Assembly (NCBI GenBank): GCA_018266735.1
Contig: JAFDZT010000009.1
Coordinates: forward strand, 62,001 to 126,000
Origin: Bacteroidota bacterium
Lineage (GTDB): Bacteria > Bacteroidota > Ignavibacteria > Kapaibacteriales > Kapaibacteriaceae
Direction of reading: 5' to 3'
DNA: 64,000 nucleotides
Part shown: positions 16,156 to 24,836 of the stretch, piece by piece
Position numbering within the stretch: the stretch's first letter is position 1
Layout of the letters: every line of letters starts with the position of its first letter
The notes under the pieces: generated by a model
What the model was told of the DNA's origin: nothing
The model's database searches: none
Seen by the model: only the letters and a program-made list of their open reading frames with translations
Made by a program: the position numbers and the translations under genes

Positions 16156-16352
16156 TCGAAAAGCAGATACGCTGGGAGCGTGTCTATCGCACGGACGAGA
16201 TCCGCCGGCGGCACCGCATGGTGCGCAACGAGACCTGGTACGTGGCTCTGCTGGCACGGGGAGATGTGACGATGTACGAGAAGGTTTTTAGGTCGCGCTA
16301 CATGGATGCGATCACGCAGCTGTCGACGCTGCTCAGGAACTCAGGAGGGTAA
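15673..16352 (+). CDS. Tail assembly chaperone, long form (gpGT-like) by -1 frameshift
   Basis: The first 116 residues are shared with the short form. Shifting back one base at T_TTT_TTT (16014-16020) joins them to 110 residues read in the -1 frame (continuing YAYRQATRPYNDLAARV and ending RNSGG). The -1 region has no good ribosome site of its own, is clearly coding by amino-acid content (basic, helical, QIRWERVYRTDEIRR), and its stop overlaps the tape measure ATG. In lambda-like phages the T extension contacts the tail tube while the G part coats the tape measure. Total about 226 residues. Confidence 0.75.
16014..16020 (+). promoter_or_regulatory. Ribosomal -1 frameshift slippery site T_TTT_TTT
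   Basis: Seven consecutive T bases in register X_XXY_YYZ with respect to the chaperone frame: the P- and A-site codons TTT TTT can both re-pair after slipping one base. The next 0-frame codon is ACG; the -1 frame reads TAC GCG. I did not identify a definite downstream pseudoknot. Confidence 0.75.
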
Positions 16353-19300
16353 TGTCTTTCAATGTAACGCTCGATGTCAACCCGGCACTCAACCTGCCCG
16401 CTCTGCAGAAGATGTTCGGTCAGCTCAAGACCGTCCTCGAAGGAGTGCCCAACGTAGACTTCCTCGACTCCGACAAACTCGAGGCAGAGATCAAGAGGAT
16501 CCAGGCTCAGTTCGACAAGCTCGGTCCCGTTGCGCAGTCACTGCAGCAAGCACTCGACAAGGTTAGTCTCGACGATCTGCAGAAGTCCCTGGACAACCTG
16601 AGTGGTGACGACCTCGCTCAGTTTGCCACCGAACTGCAGGGTGATCTCGACAAGGTGACAATCGACAAGTTGAAAGACGGATTTGCTGCGGCTGCGAAGG
16701 AGTTCACAACTGCCAAGGCACAAGCCTCCTCAGGAGTGCAAGCGCAGGAGCAAGTGCTTGCACGTCTCGTCGCCGGCGGCAAGAAGAACACCGAAGAGTA
16801 CAAGGCCGCAACGCGCGAACTCGATGCACGCCGGCAGAAACTGACGGCCGTCGAGCAAGGTGAGAAGAAGGTTCTCGAGCTGGCCAAGAGTGTGGCCAAA
16901 GCAGAGAAGGATGCAACAGCTGCCGTCGGTGCAGGCAATGCACAAAGCGGATCTTCATTCGCACAACGTGCTGCGGGTGCAGGCGGATTCATCATTGCTA
17001 CGCAAGCACTCTCGCAAGCAATGAACGAAGTAGTCACCGTCGGTAACGACTTCGAGGCTACGCTGGCAGCCGTGGGTGCCGTCACCGGGCAGAGTGGCGA
17101 GGGACTCGACAAGCTCGGTGTTGCCGCGCGAGATCTCGCTAAGGAGTTCGGAACGGGTGCTTCCGAAAACCTGAAGTCCTTCCAAGGCATCCTCTCGAAG
17201 TTCGGTCCTCAGGTGGCCGAGAACGCCGAAGCCCTCAAGCTCATGGGCTCGACTGTGAACACGCTCTCGGCAGCATCAGGCGATGCGGCCGACGTATCGA
17301 TGGCCGCGCTCACCGACACGATGCTGCAGCTCGGTCTCGTTTCCGGAGACGCTGCAAAGGATGCCGAGACAATGGTCAAGGTTGCCGACGCTCTGGCAGC
17401 ATCGGCAAAGGTCGGTGCGGCCGAGATCCCGCAGGTGGCACAGTCGATTCTGCAGACGGGTGTTGCGGCCAAGGGTGCCAAGCTTTCGCTCGAGCAAACG
17501 ACGGCCGCGATCCAGGTGCTAGCCGTTGGTGGTAAGGTCGGATCTGAAGCAGGTATTGCGCTTCGTAATGTTCTCGGTCTCCTGCAAAAGCAATCGGGTC
17601 CCGGATCGACGGCACTAGCCAACATGGGCACGTCGGTCGAAGAGCTCGGTGCCATCCTGACAACGCAAGGCCTGCAGGCTGCACTCGGCAAACTGAGTCA
17701 GGGTCTCGATACGATCGGCACGACGGCCGAACGCAATGCGACGCTCATGACGCTCTTCGGTACTGAGAACTCCGCTGCGGCCGGGATCCTCATCGACAAT
17801 GCAAAGCTTCTCACCGACTTCCAGAACGGCATCGGCGACGCCGTCACTGCCGGTGCCAAGGGTGCCGATGGTGCCGTTGCACAAGCATCGGTTCGTCTGG
17901 CCACGGCCGACTCGCTGTCGAACAAGATCCAGGCTCAGGTACAGGATGCCTTCATCCGGATCACGCAGACAGTCGGCACCGGTGTTTCAGGGATCCTCGC
18001 CGCAACAACGAAGATCGCGCCGGGACTCAGTGCGCTCTCGCAGGTAAAGAACCTACTGCCGGAAGGGTCGTTCGGCAAGGCGAAGGATCAGATCACCGGC
18101 ATCGCCTCCAAGGTCACGGAACTCGGTGGCCTCAGTGGTAAGCTGTCGCCGCTTGCAAAGGGATTCGATGAAGTGTCCGGAGCAGCCAAGGCCCTGGGAT
18201 CAACGGCATTCGGATCGGTGGCCAAGGAAGCAGGCAAGATCGCTGCGCCGCTCAAGAATGCATTCTCGGCAGCGGCCGACGGAATCGGTCCCGTCGTCGA
18301 GAACGTCGGGAAGTTCGGACCGCAGATCGCCGAGAAACTCCGAGGACTCAATGGTGTTGCTGCCAAGCTTGGTCCCGCATTGTTCAATCCGTATACGCTC
18401 GGTGCCGTTGCGGCCGCTGCTGCCATCACGTTGTTTTTCACGAAGACCGAAGTCGGTCAGAAGATCTTCGCGCGTCTGAAAGAGAAAGCCTCGGAATTGT
18501 TCGAACGTCTGCGGCCACTCATCGAAGGTGCGCAGAAGGTGCTCTCGGCATTCCTCGACGTGCTCTCACCGATCGGTGAGTTCATCGTCGAATACATCAC
18601 CACTCCATTCGAGGTGGCCTTCGCCGTCATTGATGCGGGATCACAGATATTCTTCGACCTTATCGATGGCCTGCTCGGATCTGCCGATGGCGCCGATGCG
18701 TCTAGTACCGCATTCGATGCCATCGCTGAAGCCATCGGCAATGTCGCTCAGTACATCCAAGCAGGTGTCGATGGGTTCAAGCTCTTCAAGGATGTGGTGA
18801 TCAATCTCGTTGGTGGCGCATCAACGATCCTTTCTGCGTTCGTCGAGTATGCGAAGGTGGCCATCAATCCTGTCAACTGGCTGGATGGTGATGAGTCGGC
18901 TGCACGCGAGAAGCTCGCGAAGACTCTCGAAGGTGCGATCAAGGGTGCGATCAAGAAGGCCAACGACTCAGCCGCAAAAGCAGGGCTCGACAAGGCTCTC
19001 GAGAATGCAGCGACGATCAAGGCCGACCTCGACAAGAATGACAAGATCGGAGATCTCGTCGGCAAACTCGAGAAGGCGAAGACAGAGGCAGAGAAGAACT
19101 CCATTGCTGCCGAACTCGAGAAGCAAGTGCCCGGAGCCGTGAAGGCGACCGGTGCTGTCGTCGATGCCCAGGGCAACATCACCAAGTCCTACGAGGTGAA
19201 CATTGATGCAGCGAAGAAGTATGCTGCAGCACAGAAAGCCTCTCTGGGCGATCAGGCTGCAACGAATGCAAAGAAGGTGGCAGCCGGTATTCAAGCGCAA

Positions 19301-22300
19301 GCAGGGGCCTACGAGGAGGCCGCAGTGAAGGCTGAGGCACTCAAGGCAAAGATCGCACAGGCAACCGTGCAAGGCAAGGACACGAAAGCACTGCAGGAGC
19401 AGTTGAAGTCCCAGCTCGCCGTCGTCGAAGAGCAGGGCACCAAGGTCAGCGAGTCACTGCAGAAGTCGATCGGATCCGGAGTAGATCTCGGAGACATCAA
19501 GTTGCCGAAGAACTTCCAGGCGCAGTTCCAGGGAGAGCTGGCCAAGATCGAGATCGCAGCACGCGAGGCCAAGATCGGCGAGAAGGTCGGAGCACTCACG
19601 GCACTCAAGGGTGATCTCGACAAACAGAACCGTATCGGTGGTCTTGTCGAGAAACTGAAGAATGCAAAGACCGAAGCTGAGAAGAATTCGATCAGCAAGG
19701 AGATCGCTCGTCAGGCACCTGAGCTCGTATCATCGACGAAGCTCATGGTCGATGCCAACGGCAAGCTCACCGAGACCTTCACCATCAACGCCGAAGAAGC
19801 CGCCAAGTCTACGGCCGCCAACAAGGGACGTATCTCGGGAGATCTTCTCAAGGCACAAAAGGAGTACAACGCCGAGATCGATGCCGAAGGCAAGCGGTAT
19901 CAGGATGTGACCGCAAAGTCGCGTGCCCTTGCTCAACAGATCAACGAGACGCAAGCCGCCGGTGGCGACACGACGAAGCAACGTGAAGAGCTCGCTGCCC
20001 TTCAGAAGGAACAGCAGAAGTCACAAGGTCAGGTCGTCGCACTGGCCGTGGCCAGCGAGAAGTATGGAGCGACGCAGGAAGAATCCATCAAGCGCGTGAT
20101 GGAATCCACGGGCAAGTCGCGTGAGGAAGCCAAGAAGCTCGTCGACAAACAGCGTGAGCTGACGATCGAAGGTGGCAAGTCCAAGCAGGCGATCGGAGAT
20201 CTCGCCGGCGCATACGATGAAGCACGCCAGGCAGCGCAGAAGGCCATCACCGAGAGCGTGTCCGGGCTGCTGCAGCTCCAGCAAGACTACAAGGCAGCGA
20301 AGGAGAAGGGCGACAAGGACGAGGCCGCCCGTCTGCAGGCTCGAATCGCGCAGGAGAAAACGAAGACGAAGGCGACCGTTGCCGGTGAGAACGAAGCAAA
20401 GAAGGTCAAAGAGAAACTCGAGGAGGAACTCGGTCTCAAGGAGAAGGAGAAAGGGCAGTCGGCCTACGAACTTGCCAAGGCAGCCTTCGATCAGCGCGAG
20501 AAGCAGCTGTCGATCGAAGAGAAGATGGGCCAGCTCGCACGTCAGGAGAACCTACTCGCTCAGGAACGCGACGCGAATGCCTTTGACGAGATCGTGGCCG
20601 CACGCGAGACACTCAAGATCGCCGAGCAGCGCAAGAAGGCGTACCTCGAGGAGCTCGCAACGCGCAAGCTCATTACGATCACGGCCGATGGTGCCGTTCA
20701 GCTTTCACAGAAGGGTCTGACGAAGGATGAACGTGCCGAGATCACCGAGAAACTGAAGGCCTTCGAAGTAGAGGCCAAGGATCAGGCTCTCAACATCAAG
20801 GGTATCGAGGTCAAGATCCGTGCCGACAAGCGTGAACTGGACCAGGCCATCTCCGACTTCGAGCGGCAGAAGCTGCAGGTGCAGATCGATCTCGGGTACA
20901 AGACCAATGCGGATCTCTCGGACCTCCTGCAGAAGGATCTCGACCTGGCCACGCAGGATGTTGCCGATGCCACACAGAAGCTGAATCAATTCGAAGCCAG
21001 CTATGCGAAAGAGCGACTCAAGATTCTGATGGACGGGACGGAAGAGGATCTTAAGAATCTCGAATTCCGTCATGATGCCGAACTCCTCGCTCTAAATCAG
21101 AACCTCATCAAGGTCAAGAAGAGCGAGTCCGACGCTGCACGTGCCATCCGGGACAACAAGGTCAAGATCTACGAGACCGAGATCAAGGATATCGAGGATC
21201 TCTATGCATCCGAGAAGGCCATTCGCGACGCAGCTCTACAGTCGGAGCGTGACTACCAGTCGCACGTCTCGGATCTCGTAGTTGCAGGTCGCTCGTTGCG
21301 TTCGGATCTGGCCAAGGACGACGAGCTCGCTGCGATCGACGACATCGAATCGGCGAAGCTCGCCGCGATCGAATCGTGGGTCGAAGAGGGTGTCCTTGCC
21401 GAAGAAGAGGGCGAGCGTCGCAAGGCCGCCATTCAAGCCAAGTACCAGGGCGAACGCGTCGCAGCCGAAGAGAACCACCGCAAGGAACTGCAACGCATCG
21501 CGGCACTCGCCACCGGAGAACGGGTACTCCTGGATACGGTCGCGGCTGCGAAGCAGGCGAAGATCGACATCGATCTCAACAACAAGAAGGTCGCTGCGGC
21601 CGCAACGAAGATCGGTCTGACGAAGGACCAGGAGCAGGAGTACCTCGACATCAAACTCGAATTCATCAAGGCCAACAAGAAGGCCGTCGAGAATGTCGAC
21701 GACGAAGAAGCGCAAGCAGCACGCGCCGCTGCAAAGGCCCGTGTCGATGCCTTCGAAGCTGCGGCCGCGATCGGATCCGTTGATGCATCCGACTTCGAGT
21801 CCATCGCAACGGCACTCGCTGTTGCGCAGGATACTCTCGAGACGAAGGGCTCTGCCGTCGCCGAGTTCGGAAACCTTCTGCAGACGACCGTAACGGACTC
21901 CCTGACGAATCTCTTCAATGGTGACCCGAAGGCAGTGGCCGATTCATTCCGCGAGTTGTTCGCGCAGCTCGCCGGAGCCCTGCAGGCGAAGGCGTCGGGA
22001 TTCGTTCTCGATCTGTTCCTCTCCTCCGGAGTCGCGAAGTTCATCGGTGCCATTCCGTTCCCATTCAATCTGGGCGCCATGGGAGCTGCCAAGCTGGCCA
22101 TCGATCAAGGGGTCAAGGCCATCACGCGTCCGCTGCTTGCTCCCTTGCTGTCGTTCTCGACGGGTGGTCGCATCGACCGGCCGACGCTTGCGATGATCGG
22201 TGATGGTGCCAAGCTCGGAGGATCCAACAAAGAGTGGATGTTCCGAGACGACCAGCTCATCAAGCTCATGGCACAGACGGCAGGAATGGGAGGACAGGTA

Positions 22301-22429
22301 ATGGCACAAGGATTGGACCGTGTCGAGATGGCCATCAACAACCTCGAGGGGCGATTCTACCTGCATGGTGTCGACCTGAGGAACTCGAGCCGACGCATCG
22401 CCCAGAACGACTCGCGGCGGGCACGATAG
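16352..22429 (+). CDS. Phage tail tape measure protein
   Basis: Sets tail length and is ejected with the DNA. It is 2025 residues, almost entirely helical, with a PhageMin_Tail/TP901-type core beginning near residue 210 (GGFIIATQALSQAMNEVV, FEATLAAVGAVTGQSG). A hydrophobic segment near residue 680 (AVAAAAAITLFF) may insert into the host membrane. Two related units of about 195 residues begin near residues 890 and 1086 (ADLDKNDKIGDLVGKL and GDLDKQNRIGGLVEKL). The C-terminus has the usual STGGRIDRPTLAMIGDG end. The start overlaps the chaperone stop (TAATG) and AGGAGG precedes it. By the usual 1.5 Angstrom per residue rule the tail would be near 300 nm. Confidence 0.95.
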   Translation: MSFNVTLDVNPALNLPALQKMFGQLKTVLEGVPNVDFLDSDKLEAEIKRIQAQFDKLGPVAQSLQQALDKVSLDDLQKSLDNLSGDDLAQFATELQGDLDKVTIDKLKDGFAAAAKEFTTAKAQASSGVQAQEQVLARLVAGGKKNTEEYKAATRELDARRQKLTAVEQGEKKVLELAKSVAKAEKDATAAVGAGNAQSGSSFAQRAAGAGGFIIATQALSQAMNEVVTVGNDFEATLAAVGAVTGQSGEGLDKLGVAARDLAKEFGTGASENLKSFQGILSKFGPQVAENAEALKLMGSTVNTLSAASGDAADVSMAALTDTMLQLGLVSGDAAKDAETMVKVADALAASAKVGAAEIPQVAQSILQTGVAAKGAKLSLEQTTAAIQVLAVGGKVGSEAGIALRNVLGLLQKQSGPGSTALANMGTSVEELGAILTTQGLQAALGKLSQGLDTIGTTAERNATLMTLFGTENSAAAGILIDNAKLLTDFQNGIGDAVTAGAKGADGAVAQASVRLATADSLSNKIQAQVQDAFIRITQTVGTGVSGILAATTKIAPGLSALSQVKNLLPEGSFGKAKDQITGIASKVTELGGLSGKLSPLAKGFDEVSGAAKALGSTAFGSVAKEAGKIAAPLKNAFSAAADGIGPVVENVGKFGPQIAEKLRGLNGVAAKLGPALFNPYTLGAVAAAAAITLFFTKTEVGQKIFARLKEKASELFERLRPLIEGAQKVLSAFLDVLSPIGEFIVEYITTPFEVAFAVIDAGSQIFFDLIDGLLGSADGADASSTAFDAIAEAIGNVAQYIQAGVDGFKLFKDVVINLVGGASTILSAFVEYAKVAINPVNWLDGDESAAREKLAKTLEGAIKGAIKKANDSAAKAGLDKALENAATIKADLDKNDKIGDLVGKLEKAKTEAEKNSIAAELEKQVPGAVKATGAVVDAQGNITKSYEVNIDAAKKYAAAQKASLGDQAATNAKKVAAGIQAQAGAYEEAAVKAEALKAKIAQATVQGKDTKALQEQLKSQLAVVEEQGTKVSESLQKSIGSGVDLGDIKLPKNFQAQFQGELAKIEIAAREAKIGEKVGALTALKGDLDKQNRIGGLVEKLKNAKTEAEKNSISKEIARQAPELVSSTKLMVDANGKLTETFTINAEEAAKSTAANKGRISGDLLKAQKEYNAEIDAEGKRYQDVTAKSRALAQQINETQAAGGDTTKQREELAALQKEQQKSQGQVVALAVASEKYGATQEESIKRVMESTGKSREEAKKLVDKQRELTIEGGKSKQAIGDLAGAYDEARQAAQKAITESVSGLLQLQQDYKAAKEKGDKDEAARLQARIAQEKTKTKATVAGENEAKKVKEKLEEELGLKEKEKGQSAYELAKAAFDQREKQLSIEEKMGQLARQENLLAQERDANAFDEIVAARETLKIAEQRKKAYLEELATRKLITITADGAVQLSQKGLTKDERAEITEKLKAFEVEAKDQALNIKGIEVKIRADKRELDQAISDFERQKLQVQIDLGYKTNADLSDLLQKDLDLATQDVADATQKLNQFEASYAKERLKILMDGTEEDLKNLEFRHDAELLALNQNLIKVKKSESDAARAIRDNKVKIYETEIKDIEDLYASEKAIRDAALQSERDYQSHVSDLVVAGRSLRSDLAKDDELAAIDDIESAKLAAIESWVEEGVLAEEEGERRKAAIQAKYQGERVAAEENHRKELQRIAALATGERVLLDTVAAAKQAKIDIDLNNKKVAAAATKIGLTKDQEQEYLDIKLEFIKANKKAVENVDDEEAQAARAAAKARVDAFEAAAAIGSVDASDFESIATALAVAQDTLETKGSAVAEFGNLLQTTVTDSLTNLFNGDPKAVADSFRELFAQLAGALQAKASGFVLDLFLSSGVAKFIGAIPFPFNLGAMGAAKLAIDQGVKAITRPLLAPLLSFSTGGRIDRPTLAMIGDGAKLGGSNKEWMFRDDQLIKLMAQTAGMGGQVMAQGLDRVEMAINNLEGRFYLHGVDLRNSSRRIAQNDSRRAR

Positions 22430-22444
22430 CATGCAATGAACATC

Positions 22445-22482
22445 CGGGCAATGCAAGAGATTTAGTTCACTTGCATTGTCCG
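22445..22482 (+). other. Stable hairpin after the tape measure gene
   Basis: Arms CGGGCAATGCAAG (22445-22457) and CTTGCATTGTCCG (22470-22482) form a 13-bp stem (12 Watson-Crick pairs and one G-T) with a 12-base loop, 15 bases after the tape measure stop. No T run follows, so it is not a typical intrinsic terminator. It may protect the late mRNA end, reduce read-through, or be a protein-binding dyad. Confidence 0.7.
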
Positions 22483-22546
22483 AATTGACTTGATACTACC
22501 CAACCTTCATCGCAAGTTGTACCAACACTTACAGCGGGATTGGACA

Positions 22547-22768
22547 ATGAACGAGACACGGATTTTACGCGACAACGACGGCCTGATCACCTCGGTGTTC
22601 AAAGGCTCGGAGCACTGGGTGGCCACCGGCAAGATCTACAACGATTTCATGGGCAACCCACACTGCGAAATGAAGCTCAGCTACCCACAAGAGGGCCACG
22701 GCCGTAAGTGCACGGTTCGCCTCGACGGCAAGGGACTTGAGAACGTGGTGGAAGTGGATCGGGTTTGA
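22547..22768 (+). CDS. Small phage protein of unknown function
   Basis: A 73-residue protein from the ATG at 22547; a longer frame would need a TTG at 22490 with no ribosome site. Strands alternate with charged turns (DNDGLITSVFKGSEHWVATG, GRKCTVRLDGKG). No motif recognised. It lies between the late operon and the integrase, where lysogenic-conversion or accessory genes are often found. Confidence 0.5.
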   Translation: MNETRILRDNDGLITSVFKGSEHWVATGKIYNDFMGNPHCEMKLSYPQEGHGRKCTVRLDGKGLENVVEVDRV

Positions 22769-22821
22769 ACGGAATTCTTGTAGCTTTGGCCACCGAACCT
22801 AGTAACATTCATTGATGTGTC

Positions 22822-23028
22822 ATGAAGAACGAATTCAAATACGATCTCTTACCCCAGATGGGGGATGGTCCGATCTTCAGTGCGATACGACGGGTCAACG
22901 CAACGACGGGAATCGTCGTAGATGTCATCCCTGTGGACGCCGAGCAATCGGAACAACTGAGTGTGCTGCTCGAAGCTAAGGGAGCGGCCGATCGCGCACT
23001 TGATTCGTATCTCGCGTCGCTGTTTTAA
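22822..23028 (+). CDS. Small phage protein of unknown function
   Basis: A 68-residue product with an alpha/beta pattern (YDLLPQMGDGPIFSAIRR, VVDVIPVDAEQSEQL) and a helical C-terminus. A TAGCTTTG at 22781-22788 matches the Bacteroidota -7 promoter consensus TAnnTTTG, but no -33 partner at the right distance was seen. It is convergent with the integrase gene, from which 20 bases separate it. Function unknown. Confidence 0.5.
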   Translation: MKNEFKYDLLPQMGDGPIFSAIRRVNATTGIVVDVIPVDAEQSEQLSVLLEAKGAADRALDSYLASLF

Positions 23029-23048
23029 CTACCACCTTTCCATCTCGA

Positions 23049-24101
23049 TCAAAGCGACGGCATCTTATCCATCCCATCCCGTCGCTTCTTGTCGATGATC
23101 TTCGCGTAGATCATTGTGTTCTTCAGGTTCTTATGGCCAAGTAGATCCCGAACGGTCATGATGTCGACGTCATACGAAAGTGCGAGCGTGGCGAACGTAT
23201 GTCGTGACACGTGGAACGTTATGTGCTTCGAGATCTTAGCGGCCGCAGCCCATCTCTTCAGGTTCTTGTTGGTATGATCATCAGACAGCAAGGCGAACAC
23301 TCGTCCTCCTGCAGCGGGTCGCTCACCAAGTAACTCCGTCGCGGCCGTAGTGAGCGGGATCCGCACCATGTCCTGCGTCTTGCCTTGGCGGAGCGTCACC
23401 TGCTCATCGCGTATCTGATCCCACGTCAACGAGTTGATGTCCGACCAGCGCAGACCGGTGAAGCATGCAAAGAGGAATGCTCGCTTTGTCTCCGGACTAC
23501 CGATGGGTGTTTCGTTCAGTTGCTTCAGCTCTTCGATCGTCAGGTACGTTCGATCGGAATCCTTGCGGCCGATGCCCTTGACCTTCTTGGCCGGGCTGGC
23601 AGGTATGAGATCGTCGCGCACGGCAATGTTCAGTGCAGCAACGAACTTGTCGTAGTAGGTCGCGGCCGAGTTCGTTGAAACGTGCTTGAGAAGGAACGCC
23701 TGAAAGGACTGGATGAGTGACGGTGTGAGGTCGGCGAACGTCGTGCGTTCGTCGAAGAACCTTTCGACGTACTTGCAAGAGTTGGTCCAGGGCTTGCTGT
23801 TCTTCTGTCCGGCAAGCTCTTTGAAGTAGTCTACAAAGCGTACGTTTGCATGAGAGACTGCCGGCAGCCCGAGGCGTCGTGATCGATGCTCATCGATGCG
23901 GCGTGAGAAGATGGCCAGTGCCATGCGGTTTGCTTCCGCATCCTGTTCGCGCTTACCGATCAGCTGCAGGCCCAGGTACTCGAGTCGCCGTGGACGCTCA
24001 GAGCTGAAGTCAATGAAGATCGTCCACTTGCCGTTGGCTCTCTTGCGAGCGGCGAGCGTCATGCCTTCGGCTTTGGCGATCACTCGATAGTTGGGGGTCA
24101 T
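23049..24101 (-). CDS. Tyrosine-recombinase integrase
   Basis: Catalyses integration and excision at the attachment site next to it. A 350-residue protein: N-terminal arm-binding part, SAM-like core-binding domain at about 85-170, and catalytic domain from about 185. Catalytic residues are visible in order: R218 in TGLRWSDI, K241 in RQGKTQ, H297 and R300 in HVSRH, H323 in LGHKN and nucleophile Y332 in MIYAKI. Full length, none missing. The gene reads away from attR, 124 bases from it. The ATG at 24101 is the only good start. Such enzymes are common in Bacteroidota temperate phages that use tRNA genes. Confidence 0.95.
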   Translation of the reverse strand: MTPNYRVIAKAEGMTLAARKRANGKWTIFIDFSSERPRRLEYLGLQLIGKREQDAEANRMALAIFSRRIDEHRSRRLGLPAVSHANVRFVDYFKELAGQKNSKPWTNSCKYVERFFDERTTFADLTPSLIQSFQAFLLKHVSTNSAATYYDKFVAALNIAVRDDLIPASPAKKVKGIGRKDSDRTYLTIEELKQLNETPIGSPETKRAFLFACFTGLRWSDINSLTWDQIRDEQVTLRQGKTQDMVRIPLTTAATELLGERPAAGGRVFALLSDDHTNKNLKRWAAAAKISKHITFHVSRHTFATLALSYDVDIMTVRDLLGHKNLKNTMIYAKIIDKKRRDGMDKMPSL

Positions 24102-24225
24102 AACTTGACAGCATGTGTACAGCAGTATCTAGCAAACGTAAGTAAACGGCGTTTTCTGTCTATGCTCACAATTCGATATATTTCAACAAGTTAGTCACCA
24201 GCACTTGCAGACCTTTTCTAATTCA

Positions 24226-24255
24226 GTCTCGTGGGTTCGAATCCCGCCACGCTGA
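24226..24255 (+). other. Probable attR: 3' fragment of a tRNA gene
   Basis: The sequence reads as the 3' part of a tRNA: T stem GTGGG (24231-24235), T loop TTCGAAT, T stem CCCGC, acceptor strand CACGCTG and discriminator A at 24255; CCA is not encoded. There is no matching 5' half upstream, so this is the fragment left when a phage integrates into a tRNA gene. The intact gene, restored by the phage copy, should be at the left prophage end, beyond the window. The isoacceptor cannot be named from this piece. Confidence 0.8.
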
Positions 24256-24258
24256 CGT

Positions 24259-24296
24259 ACGTCCAAGGATCTTCATCAGGTGCTTGGACGTTTTTT
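24259..24296 (+). terminator. Intrinsic terminator of the host tRNA locus
   Basis: Stem ACGTCCAAG (24259-24267) with CTTGGACGT (24283-24291), a 15-base loop, then six T bases. It lies 4 bases after the tRNA fragment, so it is most simply the original terminator of the tRNA gene into which the prophage inserted. Confidence 0.85.
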
Positions 24297-24327
24297 GTTT
24301 GATCCTTGAACAATCGGAAGTACATCT

Positions 24328-24810
24328 ATGTGTCGTGGATGCAAGAGCACCATCAACATCGATGCGATGGCCTACCAGCACATCGTTGCCGCCTTCCCGA
24401 ATCTGATGCATCAGGGCTTTTGGCCAACACGTGCACCAAAGGGTCAGTACAACTGTATCGCCTATGCTGCCAACGACGTGCACCGCACGTGGTGGCCATC
24501 GTCCGCGCTGAACGACGCCGCCGACAGTTATTGGCCCATCGACCGACGCGACGAGACAGTGTCGAATTTCGTCGAAGCATTCTCTACCTTGGGATATTCT
24601 CTCTGCTCCAACGGCGAACTGGAAGAGGGCTATGAGAAGATCGCCCTGTACGCCCTTGACTCTGTTCCCATGCATATGGCGTATCAAGGTTGCGACGGTA
24701 CCTGGACAAGCAAACTCGGCACGGAATGGGATATCATGCATACAAGTGTCCATGGCCTTGCAGGCGACACGTACGGCAACGTGACCTGCTACCTACGCCG
24801 CGCACGATGA
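24328..24810 (+). CDS. Conserved hypothetical protein (NCIAYA / WTSKLG family)
   Basis: A 160-residue soluble protein. The conserved points are YNCIAYAANDVHRTWWP (residues about 41-57), YWPIDRRDETVSNFVEAF, GYEKIALYA and GTWTSKLGTEWDIMH. Widespread bacterial proteins share this pattern, catalogued, I believe, as DUF7689; function is unknown. The Cys/His positions could form an enzyme site but this is not established. It is the first gene after the prophage and its tRNA terminator, and so is probably host chromosome. Confidence 0.75.
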   Translation: MCRGCKSTINIDAMAYQHIVAAFPNLMHQGFWPTRAPKGQYNCIAYAANDVHRTWWPSSALNDAADSYWPIDRRDETVSNFVEAFSTLGYSLCSNGELEEGYEKIALYALDSVPMHMAYQGCDGTWTSKLGTEWDIMHTSVHGLAGDTYGNVTCYLRRAR

Positions 24811-24836
24811 TCGGGTGACGTCCCGTATTTTCAGTG

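Larger units (their letters stand above)
1..24255. mobile_element. Prophage, right-hand part (siphovirus type)
   Basis: A contiguous run of phage genes: terminase, capsid protease and scaffold, major capsid protein, head completion, lysis, tail chaperone, tape measure and integrase. It ends at a tRNA 3' fragment that marks the attachment site. A single very long tape measure and no visible sheath or baseplate genes of the contractile type suggest a long non-contractile tail. The left end, portal, replication and immunity genes lie outside the window. All late genes seen are intact, so the element may be functional, but that cannot be shown from sequence alone. Confidence 0.93.

Noticed and set aside
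22445-22482. Hairpin called as a rho-independent terminator
   Set aside because: No T run follows, so it is listed only as a hairpin.
2988-24101. Diversity-generating retroelement
   Set aside because: No reverse transcriptase or template/variable repeat pair was seen in the visible part of the phage.
24223-24753. Minus-strand frame ending DSNPRD
   Set aside because: This ending is the usual translation of a tRNA T arm read backwards, and the frame lies opposite the better supported gene at 24328-24810.
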